Positions 48,746-56,975 of a DNA stretch of 64,000 nt are shown piece after piece (the stretch's first letter is position 1; every line of letters starts with the position of its first letter). The stretch is from Dictyobacter aurantiacus. GTDB taxonomy: Bacteria; Chloroflexota; Ktedonobacteria; Ktedonobacterales; Ktedonobacteraceae. The stretch is from assembly GCF_003967515.1 (NCBI RefSeq), contig NZ_BIFQ01000002.1:1364001-1428000 (forward strand), given 5' to 3'. The notes beneath the pieces are model-generated. The model had not been told where the DNA came from, made no database searches, and saw only the letters and a program-made list of their open reading frames with translations. The position numbers and the translations under genes were made by a program.

Positions 48746-48916
48746 TGTGTGCTTGGATAATAACCACGCAGTACAAGCATTATCTACATTCACATTTTAT
48801 TCCAAAGGTGGGCATTGGCTCTATCAAGCTCATCGGTTCCTCCTAAAGGACGGAGAACTTGCGGTGTTCATTTTTTGTTTTTATTGGTGCACGAGATGTG
48901 CATCTGCAGCATTAAT

Positions 48917-48980
48917 ATTTTATTTCTAGTGGCACATAAGGTGCGCATTCGCGCACCTTATGTGCCACTAGAAATAAAAT
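48917..48980. repeat. Perfect 30-bp inverted repeat, loop ATTC
   Basis: Arm 48917-48946 (starting ATTTTATTTCTAGTGGCACA) pairs perfectly with 48951-48980. Its tip GTGCGCATTCGCGCAC is close to that of the 30291-30364 and 59276-59326 repeats. It lies about 170 bases after the GNAT stop and before the DUF3445 gene on the same strand. Confidence 0.95.
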
Positions 48981-48982
48981 GA

Positions 48983-49022
48983 AGGTGGCCGCGCAGCGGC
49001 CGCCTGTGCGGAGGCGCGCACG
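48983..49022 (-). repeat. Dispersed GC-rich motif, inverted diverged copy
   Basis: Read on the minus strand it contains GCGCGCCTCCGCACAGGCGG followed by CCGCTGCGCGGCC, like the copies at 30247 and 53030. It directly follows a perfect inverted repeat, as at 30247. Confidence 0.5.
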
Positions 49023-49049
49023 TAACGCTTACCGGAGGAGTATACAAAC

Positions 49050-49973
49050 TTGTTTCCTTACTTCCCTTTTGAGGATGAGAGTTTTGTGATGTCTATGGGG
49101 GTGCGAGCGTTGGGGGCTGGCGATGTAATTGAGATTGATCCCGATCATTATCATGCTGAGATAGCGCTCAAGCAGCGTCTTCTGACAGAGGATGCCGCTT
49201 ATTATTTTCAAGCCTTGCCACGGACCGAGTCGGCGCAGTGGGAGGTGCTGGAACTGCTGTTGCCGCAGCTGGCGGCGCGTTATCCACAGTGGTTTACCTT
49301 AAAAGTGGAGCAGGGGCGCTGGCACTGGCATAACCGGTTGCTGAACGAATATACCGAATTTCGGCCGGGCACGCTGGCCGACCTCCCGCTCTTGCCGCTT
49401 CACTGGCTAGGGCGCCAGCTGCAAGAGGATCTCCTGGTGCTGGATGGGAATATGGAGACCGGCTTTCCCCTGGTCGCTGGTCTATTGTGTTTTCCTAATT
49501 CCTGGTGCCTGCAAGAGAAGCTTGGGCAATCGTTCCTGGCGATCCATGGGCCGGTCCCTTCATTTGAGAGACAACTGGGGCGATCCTCACTGCTGTTATT
49601 GCAGCGCCTGAAGGCCGGTCGTCCCGTCTGGCGGCTGAACTGGGCTTTTCGTAGTACTCCCCGGCTTGATATTACGCCCCGGGCCGCTGATGAGGTGCAG
49701 CGATCATATACGAACCTGTCGGAAGATACGATTGGAGAGCAGTGCTGGCTGCGCGTCGAGCGTCAGACCCTGACACGGTTGCCAGAAATGGGGGCCATCC
49801 TTTTTACCGTTCATACCTATCAGACGTCTGTTGCAGAGATAGTTGTCGATCCGGTGGCCGCCCGTAAGATGGAGCGCGTTCTGACCACCACACCACCTGA
49901 AATGCGGGCCTATAAGGGGATCTCTCCATTCATTGAGTCGCTGCTAGGCTATCTTCAGAGGCGTTGCGCTTAG
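49050..49973 (+). CDS. DUF3445 (heme-dependent oxidative N-demethylase-like) protein
   Basis: A 307-residue protein. LLCFPNSWCLQEKLGQSFLA, IHGPVPSFERQLG and WLRVERQTLTRLP are the conserved segments of DUF3445, whose members are annotated as heme-dependent oxidative N-demethylases. Demethylation of a methylated amine with oxygen is the family-based guess. The start is TTG 49050, nine bases after GGAGGAG; no ATG fits as well. Its last 44 bases overlap the end of the convergent glycosyltransferase gene. Confidence 0.82.
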   Translation: MFPYFPFEDESFVMSMGVRALGAGDVIEIDPDHYHAEIALKQRLLTEDAAYYFQALPRTESAQWEVLELLLPQLAARYPQWFTLKVEQGRWHWHNRLLNEYTEFRPGTLADLPLLPLHWLGRQLQEDLLVLDGNMETGFPLVAGLLCFPNSWCLQEKLGQSFLAIHGPVPSFERQLGRSSLLLLQRLKAGRPVWRLNWAFRSTPRLDITPRAADEVQRSYTNLSEDTIGEQCWLRVERQTLTRLPEMGAILFTVHTYQTSVAEIVVDPVAARKMERVLTTTPPEMRAYKGISPFIESLLGYLQRRCA

Positions 49974-50847
49974 CCAGCAACCATTGCAGCACGCCCACGT
50001 GGAACGCCAGCCTGGCCAGAAAGATAAAAGGAGCATAGAGCAGGACGCGAGGCTGCTCGGAGACGTTGACGCGAATGATCAGGATGGTAATGCTGAGAGA
50101 GACCGGGACGAGTAGCAGGGCGTAAATGATGGGGTGGCGTGCCACTGTGAGGATGCGGTTGCGCCCGTTCATGCGGGAGTATAAAAGCTTGACGTGTAAG
50201 CCGGATTCGCGTCCCAAAAAATAGCTGTAAGCCATCAATACCTTGAAGCTGTCGCGGCGATGGTTATGCTTCACCTTGATCGCGGGCTGATAGACGGTGT
50301 GGTAGCCGTGCTGCACCAGGCGATAGCAAAAATCTATGTCCTCACAGACACGCAACGTCTCGTTAAAGCCTCCCACTTCCTTGTAGACCTGGCGCCTGAC
50401 GCCAAGGCTGGCTGAACATAGCTGCATCTCGCTGCGTTTACTATTCTGGTAGAAGGCAAAGCTGCTAAAATCGAGGCAACGCGCGAAGAACGTGTTAGAC
50501 TTTCCTTTGATCTGTCCACCAACTGCTCCGATCTGTGGATCCTGCAGCTCGCGTACATTTTGCGCGACCCAATCGGGCGCTGGCTCACAATCATCGTCGA
50601 GAAAGAGCAGATAGTCGCCACGCGCGATACGCGCTCCCTGGTTACGCTTCTGGCCTGGATACATATTGGATGCCGCGTTAACGGTATGGGGTGACCACTG
50701 CTCCTCGACCGTTTTTCCAGGCTGCCCCACAATGATAATTTCAATCAGATCTGCCGGATATGCCTGTTGACTGAGTTTTTCAAGCACTGTTTCAATGAGG
50801 TCCACCCGGCTATAAGGGATGATGACGCTTACAGAAGCCGTATCCAT
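49930..50847 (-). CDS. Family 2 glycosyltransferase
   Basis: A 305-residue protein. N-terminal GT-A domain with VSVIIPYSRVDLIETVLEKL, the DxD-type metal site FLDDDCEPAPDW, and the acceptor-side CEDIDFCYRLVQHGY (ED motif). C-terminal two membrane segments (HPIIYALLLVPVSL; YAPFIFLARLAFHVGVL). It should add a sugar to a lipid-linked glycan at the inner membrane face. ATG 50847 overlaps the TGA of the 48-codon gene (TGATG), so translation is coupled to it. Part of the polysaccharide operon with the tyrosine autokinase. Confidence 0.87.
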   Translation of the reverse strand: MDTASVSVIIPYSRVDLIETVLEKLSQQAYPADLIEIIIVGQPGKTVEEQWSPHTVNAASNMYPGQKRNQGARIARGDYLLFLDDDCEPAPDWVAQNVRELQDPQIGAVGGQIKGKSNTFFARCLDFSSFAFYQNSKRSEMQLCSASLGVRRQVYKEVGGFNETLRVCEDIDFCYRLVQHGYHTVYQPAIKVKHNHRRDSFKVLMAYSYFLGRESGLHVKLLYSRMNGRNRILTVARHPIIYALLLVPVSLSITILIIRVNVSEQPRVLLYAPFIFLARLAFHVGVLQWLLAKRNASEDSLAATQ

Positions 50848-50993
50848 CAGAAGTTTTCCCCTTTCATTGGGGTAGCCAACCAGGCGCAGCTTATCGCGAT
50901 AAAGGCCAGCAATCCTACGAAACACAGAGCCAGCAGCATCTGCTGGCTCCACATAGAGATTGGCATCACCACCAGCAGGCTACTACTTCTCAT
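50847..50993 (-). CDS. 48-codon single-span membrane peptide
   Basis: Encodes MRSSSLLVVMPISMWSQQML, then LALCFVGLLAFIAISCAWLA as a membrane segment, then a short polar tail. GGGAG lies six bases before the ATG. Its start lies inside the last codons of the tyrosine autokinase gene (11-base overlap) and its TGA overlaps the ATG of the glycosyltransferase gene, a layout that is hard to explain unless the frame is translated. It could assist the autokinase or the glycosyltransferase in the membrane. No family is recognised. Confidence 0.65.
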   Translation of the reverse strand: MRSSSLLVVMPISMWSQQMLLALCFVGLLAFIAISCAWLATPMKGENF

Positions 50994-52836
50994 CCACGCT
51001 CCCTTTAAGTTGATTTGGCGGTTGCTTATGATAGACCGCGGGCAATAGATGTCCTCCATCCGGTGCCTCGTCCGATGCCGTGGTGATCTGTGGTAGCGCG
51101 GGTTTATGATGGGTCGATGTCGTTGATCGTACTAGTGAGGCACGTCTCTGATTACTTATCGCCATACGCGTCCAGGGCGAGGTCGCGCGCCATGGTTTTT
51201 TGTCCGCTTCCTCAACATCATCCAGCCAGGTCTTTTCACTACGTTGAGGTGGAACATAGAAGTAAGGTCGGTGGTGCGCTTTTTGACGATTGATGATAAC
51301 CCCCTGTACCGGAGCCTGCAGACGTTGGAGATTGCGGGCTATGTGGCACAGATGTGCCGCCTGTTCATGACCGGCTTCAATCACCAGCAGTGAGGCGTCC
51401 GCGCACGCCGCCAGGACCGCTGTATGCGCACACTCTTCCAGCGGACCACTATCTATGATGATAACATCCATCAAACTATGCGCCTGCTCCTCTGATTCCT
51501 GTACCGTCTGGAGCAGACATTTCAGGAACAGGGATAGCATCGGTATACGCAGAATGGTTCCCCGTGAGTTGGGCAATGGTCCGGTTGGTAAAAACCAGAG
51601 ATTGGGGATAGAGGTTTTATGGGGATGTAGCCAGGCATGCAGCCGGCTAGATCTGGTTGCTCCTTCCTGAAAGAGCATTCCCTCCGCCATGACTGTGGTG
51701 AGACCATAAATGTTGGGATGTTTAAAGACGCGATGCAGGGTTCCTCGTTGCAGATCTCCATCTACCAGCATGACACGCAAGCCTGTGCGTGCCAGTGTGA
51801 TTGCCAGGTTGATCGCCGCGGTTGATGTGCCCGCTTTCGTGTGTGCTCCTGTTACCAGCACGGCACGTTTCTCGGCGCACCTCATTATCAAATGGGTACT
51901 GATGGTGTTAAACGCCTGTTCGATCGCTTCGTTGTTGACCAGCGGGAGCTCATCGCGCATCTTTTGTGGTGTTACTGTGACGTCAGGTACACTGCCTGGC
52001 ACTGGCAGCCGGGCCATTCGTTCCACATCTTCCGCCGTTTTCAGTGAGGTATCGATCCAATCCCTCAACAGGATAAACACCAGGGTTAGTACCAGGCTCA
52101 TGACACCGGCGGCTGCTGTGTTGAGGAGTACGCGCGGACTCACCGGGTCGCGTGGCGCGATCGCGAGTTGGACGATTTTTAAGCTGCCGGGCACCTGCAG
52201 CAATTGCTGCTGCACCTGGGTGTAATTGGTCAATGAAGAATTATATGTGGTTTGATCATCGTTGATAATATCGTTCTGATGGACAATGCTCTCGGGTGTC
52301 GCGTGGGTCGCTTGCAGGAGTGCCAGCTGTTCCTGGTCGTTGTCAACCGCGTTTCTGGCGTTTTTCACATTTTTTGCCAGGCGGGTGGCGATATTTTTTA
52401 ATTGTTGCTGCTGTGAATCATTTTGCAGCTGGATAAAGACGGTGACCACTGCATTGGAGATCGTGGCCGCACGAGCCGGATCAGTATCGCTGGTGCGTAC
52501 CTGGATGATTGGTGTATTATTCAGAGGGGATGCGCTTATCTGCTTCGCTAGCTGCTGAGCGCTCACAGTATGAATTTTACGAGCTGCGCCCTGCAGCACA
52601 GCGGGACGATTGATCAGGAGGGCATCGCTTTGCGCGAGGGCCTGGTCAACAAAGATGCTGCCATTGTTTGTGCTGACATCGTGAACCTGTAGTAGTGCCA
52701 CAGCCTCATAAACTGGTCGCATCGTGATACTGATGGCGTAGGCCGCCGACGTGCAGAGCGCGACGACGAGCAATAACAACCACAGCCAGCGCCGCAGCAA
52801 TGCTCCGTAATGTTTTATACCTGCCCCATTAGACAT
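50983..52836 (-). CDS. Polysaccharide chain-length regulator with BY-kinase domain (Wzc/CapAB-like)
   Basis: A 617-residue protein. Wzz-type N terminus with membrane segments at about 18-36 and 242-258 and a periplasmic-type coiled region between; the C-terminal half is a bacterial tyrosine kinase ATPase: Walker A GAHTKAGTST (about 330-339), Walker A' VMLVDGDLQRG, Walker B DVIIIDSGP. The usual C-terminal Tyr cluster is not obvious; a few Tyr are in HRPYFYVPPQ, with a Ser/Thr/His-rich end. It should control polymerisation and export of a surface polysaccharide. ATG 52836 follows AAAGGTGG; the ATG eight codons earlier lacks a site. Confidence 0.88.
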   Translation of the reverse strand: MSNGAGIKHYGALLRRWLWLLLLVVALCTSAAYAISITMRPVYEAVALLQVHDVSTNNGSIFVDQALAQSDALLINRPAVLQGAARKIHTVSAQQLAKQISASPLNNTPIIQVRTSDTDPARAATISNAVVTVFIQLQNDSQQQQLKNIATRLAKNVKNARNAVDNDQEQLALLQATHATPESIVHQNDIINDDQTTYNSSLTNYTQVQQQLLQVPGSLKIVQLAIAPRDPVSPRVLLNTAAAGVMSLVLTLVFILLRDWIDTSLKTAEDVERMARLPVPGSVPDVTVTPQKMRDELPLVNNEAIEQAFNTISTHLIMRCAEKRAVLVTGAHTKAGTSTAAINLAITLARTGLRVMLVDGDLQRGTLHRVFKHPNIYGLTTVMAEGMLFQEGATRSSRLHAWLHPHKTSIPNLWFLPTGPLPNSRGTILRIPMLSLFLKCLLQTVQESEEQAHSLMDVIIIDSGPLEECAHTAVLAACADASLLVIEAGHEQAAHLCHIARNLQRLQAPVQGVIINRQKAHHRPYFYVPPQRSEKTWLDDVEEADKKPWRATSPWTRMAISNQRRASLVRSTTSTHHKPALPQITTASDEAPDGGHLLPAVYHKQPPNQLKGSVDEK

Positions 52837-53325
52837 CCACTTCCACCTTTCCACCTTCATTGTACTTCACAAGCACGCGCTGCCTTTAGCTGTTCATACG
52901 AACATCTATGATCAAAGCATACAACGTTTCCACAAAAATATAGTAACTGGTGGCCCATCCATCCTAATACCTGCATTGTTATCGCGAGTATCAGGATAGA
53001 TACGTGCCCCCTCTCTTGCTGGCGCGTTTGATTGCCCCCGCACAGGCGTCCGCACACACAAACGGTTTACTGAGCATGGTTGGAGCATAATATTTGAATT
53101 ATTTAATTTGATATTACTATATGTATTTACTGAATCTGAAAGTTCAACCATAAATTGCGATAATTAACTGCAATATAACGATTTGACAACTTTTTAGCTA
53201 TAACTTGCTTATTATAATGTAGTGCTGTAAGCGTAGATTGATGTTGTTGGAAACACAGCCCTGCCAGATCCGGTCAAGATAGCCAGAAAAGACATTTAAG
53301 TCCGCAGAAAGAGAGTTACTGAGTC
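52837..53325. other. Divergent spacer of the polysaccharide genes
   Basis: About 490 bases with one GC-rich motif (53030-53059) and an AT-rich stretch (53090-53220) that contains TTGACA at 53183 and TATAAT at 53213; their spacing of 24 bases is too long to pair them, so the exact promoter is unclear. No gene is supported. Confidence 0.5.
53030..53059 (+). repeat. Dispersed GC-rich motif, copy
   Basis: GATTGCCCCCGCACAGGCGT followed by CCGCACACAC. It shares 18 of 19 bases of the core CCCCCGCAC-x-GGCGTCCGCA with the copy at 30247. Confidence 0.65.
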
Positions 53326-54309
53326 ATGACAGTGCCTGCCCGCATCCTGATCACCGGCGTTTCTGGTTTCGTGGGAAGCTATCTCGCCCAGGCATGCCTG
53401 CGCCGTTATCCAAAGGCCACCACCTTTGGCCTCTATCGTCAGCATCTGGCGTTGCCGCTTCCTCAGACAGGTATTCAACCTATCAGTGGTGATGTTCTCT
53501 CGTTGGAGAGCATGCAAAATGTTGTTGATCGCGCACGGCCCGACCTGGTTTTCCACCTGGCCGCGCAATCTTCGGTGGCCTCTTCCTGGTCTGATCCCAT
53601 CAGGACGCTGCGCGTGAATGCTGAGGGGGCAATCCATCTCTTCGAAGCCTTACGCCTGGCGGGATTGATGGCACGCATTGTCGTTGTGGGTTCAGGCGAA
53701 CAATATGGCGCGGTGCCTCCAGAGGCAAATCCGATCAAAGAGAGCCAGCCGTTTCACCCGACGAACCCCTACGCCGTGGCGAAAGCGACCCAGGATCTCT
53801 ATGCCTATCAGTATTTTGTCGCCTATCGTCTGCCCACCATACGCGTTCGCCCCTTTAATCACTTTGGACCACGGCAACTGCCCACTTTCGTTATCGCCAG
53901 CCTGGCGCGCCAGATTGCCTTGATTGAGGCGGGCAAAATAGAGCCCGTGCTATCTGTTGGTAATCTGCAGACCCGGCATGATTTTCTGCCTGTTGAGGCT
54001 GTGGTGCAGGCCTACCTGGCCGTGGCGGAGCGTGGTCAGCCTGGAGAAGCGTACAACATTGGCTCGGGCATGGCCTATTCAATCGCGGACATTCTGAACA
54101 TGCTGCTACAGCATACCGACCATCCTATTCGCATCCAGCAGGATCTCAATCGTTTGCTACCTTCCGATCAGGCCGCCATGCGTGCCGATACGTCACAGCT
54201 TCAACGTCATACGAACTGGCGACCAGATGTGGACCTCAGTCAGGCACTCAAGCACACACTCGACTACTGGCGTTCCATTGTAACAACGGCTACCGATGGC
54301 CATCGGTAG
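53326..54309 (+). CDS. NAD-dependent epimerase/dehydratase, GDP-6-deoxy-4-keto-mannose reductase-like
   Basis: A 327-residue short-chain dehydrogenase of the extended type. Nucleotide loop ITGVSGFVGSYLAQA (residues 10-24); catalytic Y149 and K153 in NPYAVAKATQDL; substrate region RPFNHFGPRQLPTFV, which is the pattern of GDP-4-dehydro-6-deoxy-mannose reductases (Rmd) and GDP-mannose 4,6-dehydratases. It probably makes a deoxy sugar nucleotide for the surface glycan. AGAGAG precedes the ATG. The last 13 codons lie inside a 58-bp perfect palindrome. Confidence 0.82.
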   Translation: MTVPARILITGVSGFVGSYLAQACLRRYPKATTFGLYRQHLALPLPQTGIQPISGDVLSLESMQNVVDRARPDLVFHLAAQSSVASSWSDPIRTLRVNAEGAIHLFEALRLAGLMARIVVVGSGEQYGAVPPEANPIKESQPFHPTNPYAVAKATQDLYAYQYFVAYRLPTIRVRPFNHFGPRQLPTFVIASLARQIALIEAGKIEPVLSVGNLQTRHDFLPVEAVVQAYLAVAERGQPGEAYNIGSGMAYSIADILNMLLQHTDHPIRIQQDLNRLLPSDQAAMRADTSQLQRHTNWRPDVDLSQALKHTLDYWRSIVTTATDGHR

Positions 54310-54328
54310 CCGTTGTTACAATGGAACG
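54271..54328. repeat. 58-bp perfect palindrome overlapping the epimerase 3' end
   Basis: Left arm 54271-54299 (starting CGTTCCATTGTAACAACGGC) is the exact reverse complement of 54300-54328, with no loop. The last 39 bases of the epimerase gene, including its stop codon, are inside it, so the arm is both coding and structural. It could act as a terminator, but no T tract follows. Confidence 0.95.
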
Positions 54329-54515
54329 GTCACCGCTGAATGGATGGGTTGACGAAAAATCTACAGCGGGTAAGAAGGGGAAGGTAAAGGAACGTGACAA
54401 GCATACCCATGAATGATTATTGCGCAGAAAAAGTAGAAAAATGGTAAGATAGCTCTATAACAGATTGATAGACATTTTTCTGTATGCTTTGTTCACAGGT
54501 AGCGCGAGGGATACT

Positions 54516-55553
54516 ATGTTAATTGCTAGAGCACCGATGCGTATCAGCCTGGGAGGTGGTGGCACAGATCTTGAAGCTTACTATGCAACATACGGTGGTG
54601 TGGTTATCAGTACCGCCATCAATAAGTATTTTTACGCGATCCTGACGCCCGAAGAGCCGCACGATCTCCAGTTGATCTCAGCCGATTATCACACACTCTT
54701 TCGGAACACGTCCTCTGCCGATCTGACATGGGATGGTGAACTGGCATTACCCAGGGCTGTATTGCATCAATTTGGTATTCGCGGTGGCCTCAATCTATTT
54801 AGCGCCAGCGAGGTGCCACCGGGGACCGGCCTGGGTTCATCGAGTGCCGCGACGGTGGCGCTGGTGCGGGCCATGTCGACCCTGGTCGATCAATCGCTGA
54901 CGAGGCAACAGGTAGCCGAGATGGCATCCATGATCGAGATCGAGAAGATGGGCATGCCGATTGGGAAGCAGGATCAATATGCCTCGGCCTTTGGTGGCCT
55001 GAATAAGATTACCTTCACCAGTTCCGGCGTAACCGTCGAACCTCTGCGCATCGATCCAGAGATACGTGCTCTTCTGGAGCGGCGCCTGATGCTTTTCTTT
55101 ACAGGTAGCTCTCGCGAGTCGACCTCTATCCTGAAGCATCAGCGCAAATCGACCACCGAGCAGGATGAAGCGGTGTTGCAGGCTTTGCATAATATCAAGC
55201 AGAGCGCGGCCGGAATCGAGCAATGCCTGCTGGCTGGCGACCTGGATGGTTTCGCCAGGATTCTGGACTACTCCTGGCAGGAGAAGCGGCGCCTTGCTCC
55301 CAACCTGTCTTCAGCCTTTATTGACGAATGTTATACACTGGCGCGTCAGCATGGCGTGCAGGGTGGAAAGATCACTGGCGCCGGTGGTGGTGGCTTTTTC
55401 TTGCTCTACTGCCCCCAAGAGGCCCAGGAGGCCGTTACTGCTGTTTTGCATCAGCGCGGCCTGAAGCGGATGCATTTTTGCTTTGATCAGCAGGGCGCAA
55501 CGGTTCTGCTCAACATCCCCGATGGCTGGCGCTTGACGTCCTCCTCCTTTTGA
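54516..55553 (+). CDS. GHMP kinase, D-glycero-D-manno-heptose 7-phosphate kinase-like
   Basis: A 345-residue protein. It starts MLIARAPMRISLGGGGTDLE, carries the ATP loop PPGTGLGSSSA at 101-111 and the C-terminal GHMP motif KITGAGGGGFFLLYCP. These match HddA-type sugar kinases, which phosphorylate heptose 7-phosphate or L-fucose-like sugars at C-1 in the route to GDP-activated sugars. ATG 54516 follows GAGGG; the longer frame is not needed. With the upstream epimerase and the convergent dTDP-glucose dehydratase it belongs to a nucleotide-sugar cluster. Confidence 0.86.
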   Translation: MLIARAPMRISLGGGGTDLEAYYATYGGVVISTAINKYFYAILTPEEPHDLQLISADYHTLFRNTSSADLTWDGELALPRAVLHQFGIRGGLNLFSASEVPPGTGLGSSSAATVALVRAMSTLVDQSLTRQQVAEMASMIEIEKMGMPIGKQDQYASAFGGLNKITFTSSGVTVEPLRIDPEIRALLERRLMLFFTGSSRESTSILKHQRKSTTEQDEAVLQALHNIKQSAAGIEQCLLAGDLDGFARILDYSWQEKRRLAPNLSSAFIDECYTLARQHGVQGGKITGAGGGGFFLLYCPQEAQEAVTAVLHQRGLKRMHFCFDQQGATVLLNIPDGWRLTSSSF

Positions 55554-55560
55554 GCATGGC

Positions 55561-56616
55561 TCAATGAGCCACCCCATCGACGGATCGGCTCTGCATGCCG
55601 CGTTGCAGGGCGGCCGCGAGGAATTCGTTCCGTTGCTCTTTGATCGTATTGATCCAGGTAGGATGAGCGTGATACCAATCGATGGTCTGTCGCAGGCCGA
55701 CTGCGAAAGGGATGCGTGCGCGCCAGCCCAGTTGCCGGGCGATTTTGCTGGTGTCGACCGCGTGGCGCTGGACGTTGCCTGGACGATCCTCGACAAAGCT
55801 CAGCAGGCTCTCTGGCTTTTCCAGTATCTCCAGGACCACGCGGGCATTCTGTAGCGTGCTGCGTTCTTCGTGGGCACCGATATTGAAGATCTGGCCGATC
55901 ACCCGGCTTTCCGGCTGATGCAGGATCAACGTCAGTGCCTCCACGTGGTCTTGCACATGTATCCAATCGCGCGAATGCTCTCCATGCCCGTACACGGGGA
56001 GGGGACGGTCCTCAAGCGCGTTCAGGATGAAGAGGGGCAGCTGCTTTTCGGGATACTGATAGGGTCCATAGTTGTTGCTGCAGCGGGTAATAGTGACGGG
56101 GAGCCCATAGCTGGCCCAATACGAGAAGGCCAGTGTATCCGCCCCCACTTTACTGGCGGCGTAAGGTGAGAGCGGGAGCAGCGTATCGGTTTCCTGTGAT
56201 GGTCGGCTGACCCCATCGGGCGAGCAGGCATTGCCATAGACCTCATCGGTTGAGATATGCAGGAAGTGCCGTACCTGCTGCCGCCGAGCGACCTCCAGCA
56301 GCACATAGGTACCCTGAACGTTGGTACGCATAAAGTCCCGGGCCTGCAGCAGCGAACGATCAACATGTGTTTCGGCGGCAAAGTGGACGACCGTATCACA
56401 GTCCGACATTGCCTGCTCGACAATCGTTTCGTCACAGATATCGCCTTTGATAAATGAGAGACGAGGGGTTGTAGACAACGGTGGCAGGTTGGCCAGGTTG
56501 CCCGCATATGTTAATTTGTCCAGTACCACAATTTCATCTGTTGGATAGGTAGCCAGGATATGTCTGACAAAAGTGCTCCCAATAAATCCGGCGCCTCCAG
56601 TGACGAGTATACGCAT
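55561..56616 (-). CDS. rfbB: dTDP-glucose 4,6-dehydratase
   Basis: A 351-residue protein. NAD+ loop VTGGAGFIGSTFVRHIL at the N terminus; FAAETHVDRSL; the ISTDEVYG segment with the catalytic Asp-Glu pair; YAASK catalytic Tyr/Lys near residue 155; and RCSNNYGPYQYPEKQLPLF. These are the hallmarks of RfbB/RmlB, which converts dTDP-glucose to dTDP-4-keto-6-deoxyglucose on the way to dTDP-rhamnose and related sugars. Convergent with the GHMP kinase gene with only seven bases between the stops. Confidence 0.93.
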   Translation of the reverse strand: MRILVTGGAGFIGSTFVRHILATYPTDEIVVLDKLTYAGNLANLPPLSTTPRLSFIKGDICDETIVEQAMSDCDTVVHFAAETHVDRSLLQARDFMRTNVQGTYVLLEVARRQQVRHFLHISTDEVYGNACSPDGVSRPSQETDTLLPLSPYAASKVGADTLAFSYWASYGLPVTITRCSNNYGPYQYPEKQLPLFILNALEDRPLPVYGHGEHSRDWIHVQDHVEALTLILHQPESRVIGQIFNIGAHEERSTLQNARVVLEILEKPESLLSFVEDRPGNVQRHAVDTSKIARQLGWRARIPFAVGLRQTIDWYHAHPTWINTIKEQRNEFLAAALQRGMQSRSVDGVAH

Positions 56617-56709
56617 ACACGCTCCTAATAGAATGTGCCCGGGAGATAAATGTTCCCGAGCCTTATGTCTATCTTATGATTACCAAGGCGCGCCGTAAAG
56701 CCCCTGCCT

Positions 56710-56895
56710 TCAGGCGCGTTCCTTTGTTCGGGGCTTGGGAGGTATGGGGTGATACGTTGGGTCATCCCATGCCAAATACGTGTCTAACGCTCTCCTGATG
56801 ATTTCAGCCATCGGCAAATCTTCTTCCATGCTTCTCTTTTCTAGTTGTTTTTTTTGTCGTTCGGTGATATAGATGTTGGTTCGCTCTTTGGGCAT
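56710..56895 (-). CDS. Ribbon-helix-helix protein of the tnpB element
   Basis: A 61-residue protein starting MPKERTNIYITERQKKQLEK, with helices that include EEDLPMAEIIRRALDTYLAW: the CopG/Arc-type DNA-binding fold. ATG 56895 has AGAGG upstream; eight earlier codons are also open. It occupies the place where IS605 elements usually carry tnpA and is divergent from tnpB. Face-to-face promoters share an 11-bp dyad between the two genes, so it probably represses itself and tnpB. Its stop codon lies in the left end of the element. An antitoxin-like role is also possible. Confidence 0.78.
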   Translation of the reverse strand: MPKERTNIYITERQKKQLEKRSMEEDLPMAEIIRRALDTYLAWDDPTYHPIPPKPRTKERA

Positions 56896-56912
56896 CGTGA
56901 GCCTCTTTCTTA

Positions 56913-56942
56913 TTGACATACAACTCAGTGGAGGTGTATACT
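56913..56942 (+). promoter_or_regulatory. Promoter of tnpB
   Basis: TTGACA (56913-56918), 18-base spacer, TATACT (56937-56942), 33 bases before the tnpB ATG. Confidence 0.7.
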
Positions 56943-56946
56943 ATAC
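56936..56946. promoter_or_regulatory. Dyad shared by the two -10 boxes (candidate RHH operator)
   Basis: GTATACTATAC is a perfect odd-length dyad (GTATA-C-TATAC). It covers the -10 boxes of both divergent promoters, an ideal place for a repressor. Confidence 0.5.
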
Positions 56947-56968
56947 CATAGAAACACGGAAAGGACAA
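56940..56968 (-). promoter_or_regulatory. Promoter of the ribbon-helix-helix gene
   Basis: On the minus strand TTGTCC (complement of 56963-56968), 17-base spacer, TATAGT (complement of 56940-56945). The -10 boxes of this and the tnpB promoter overlap. Confidence 0.6.
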
Positions 56969-56975
56969 GGGCGCG

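Noticed and set aside
48735..48929. 64-codon frame after the AT-rich GNAT gene
   Set aside because: Overlaps the gene end and runs into the long inverted repeat; no ribosome site of its own beyond chance.
53183..53218. TTGACA and TATAAT as one promoter before the epimerase gene
   Set aside because: The boxes are 24 bases apart, too far for a sigma-70 promoter; each may belong to a weaker partner box.
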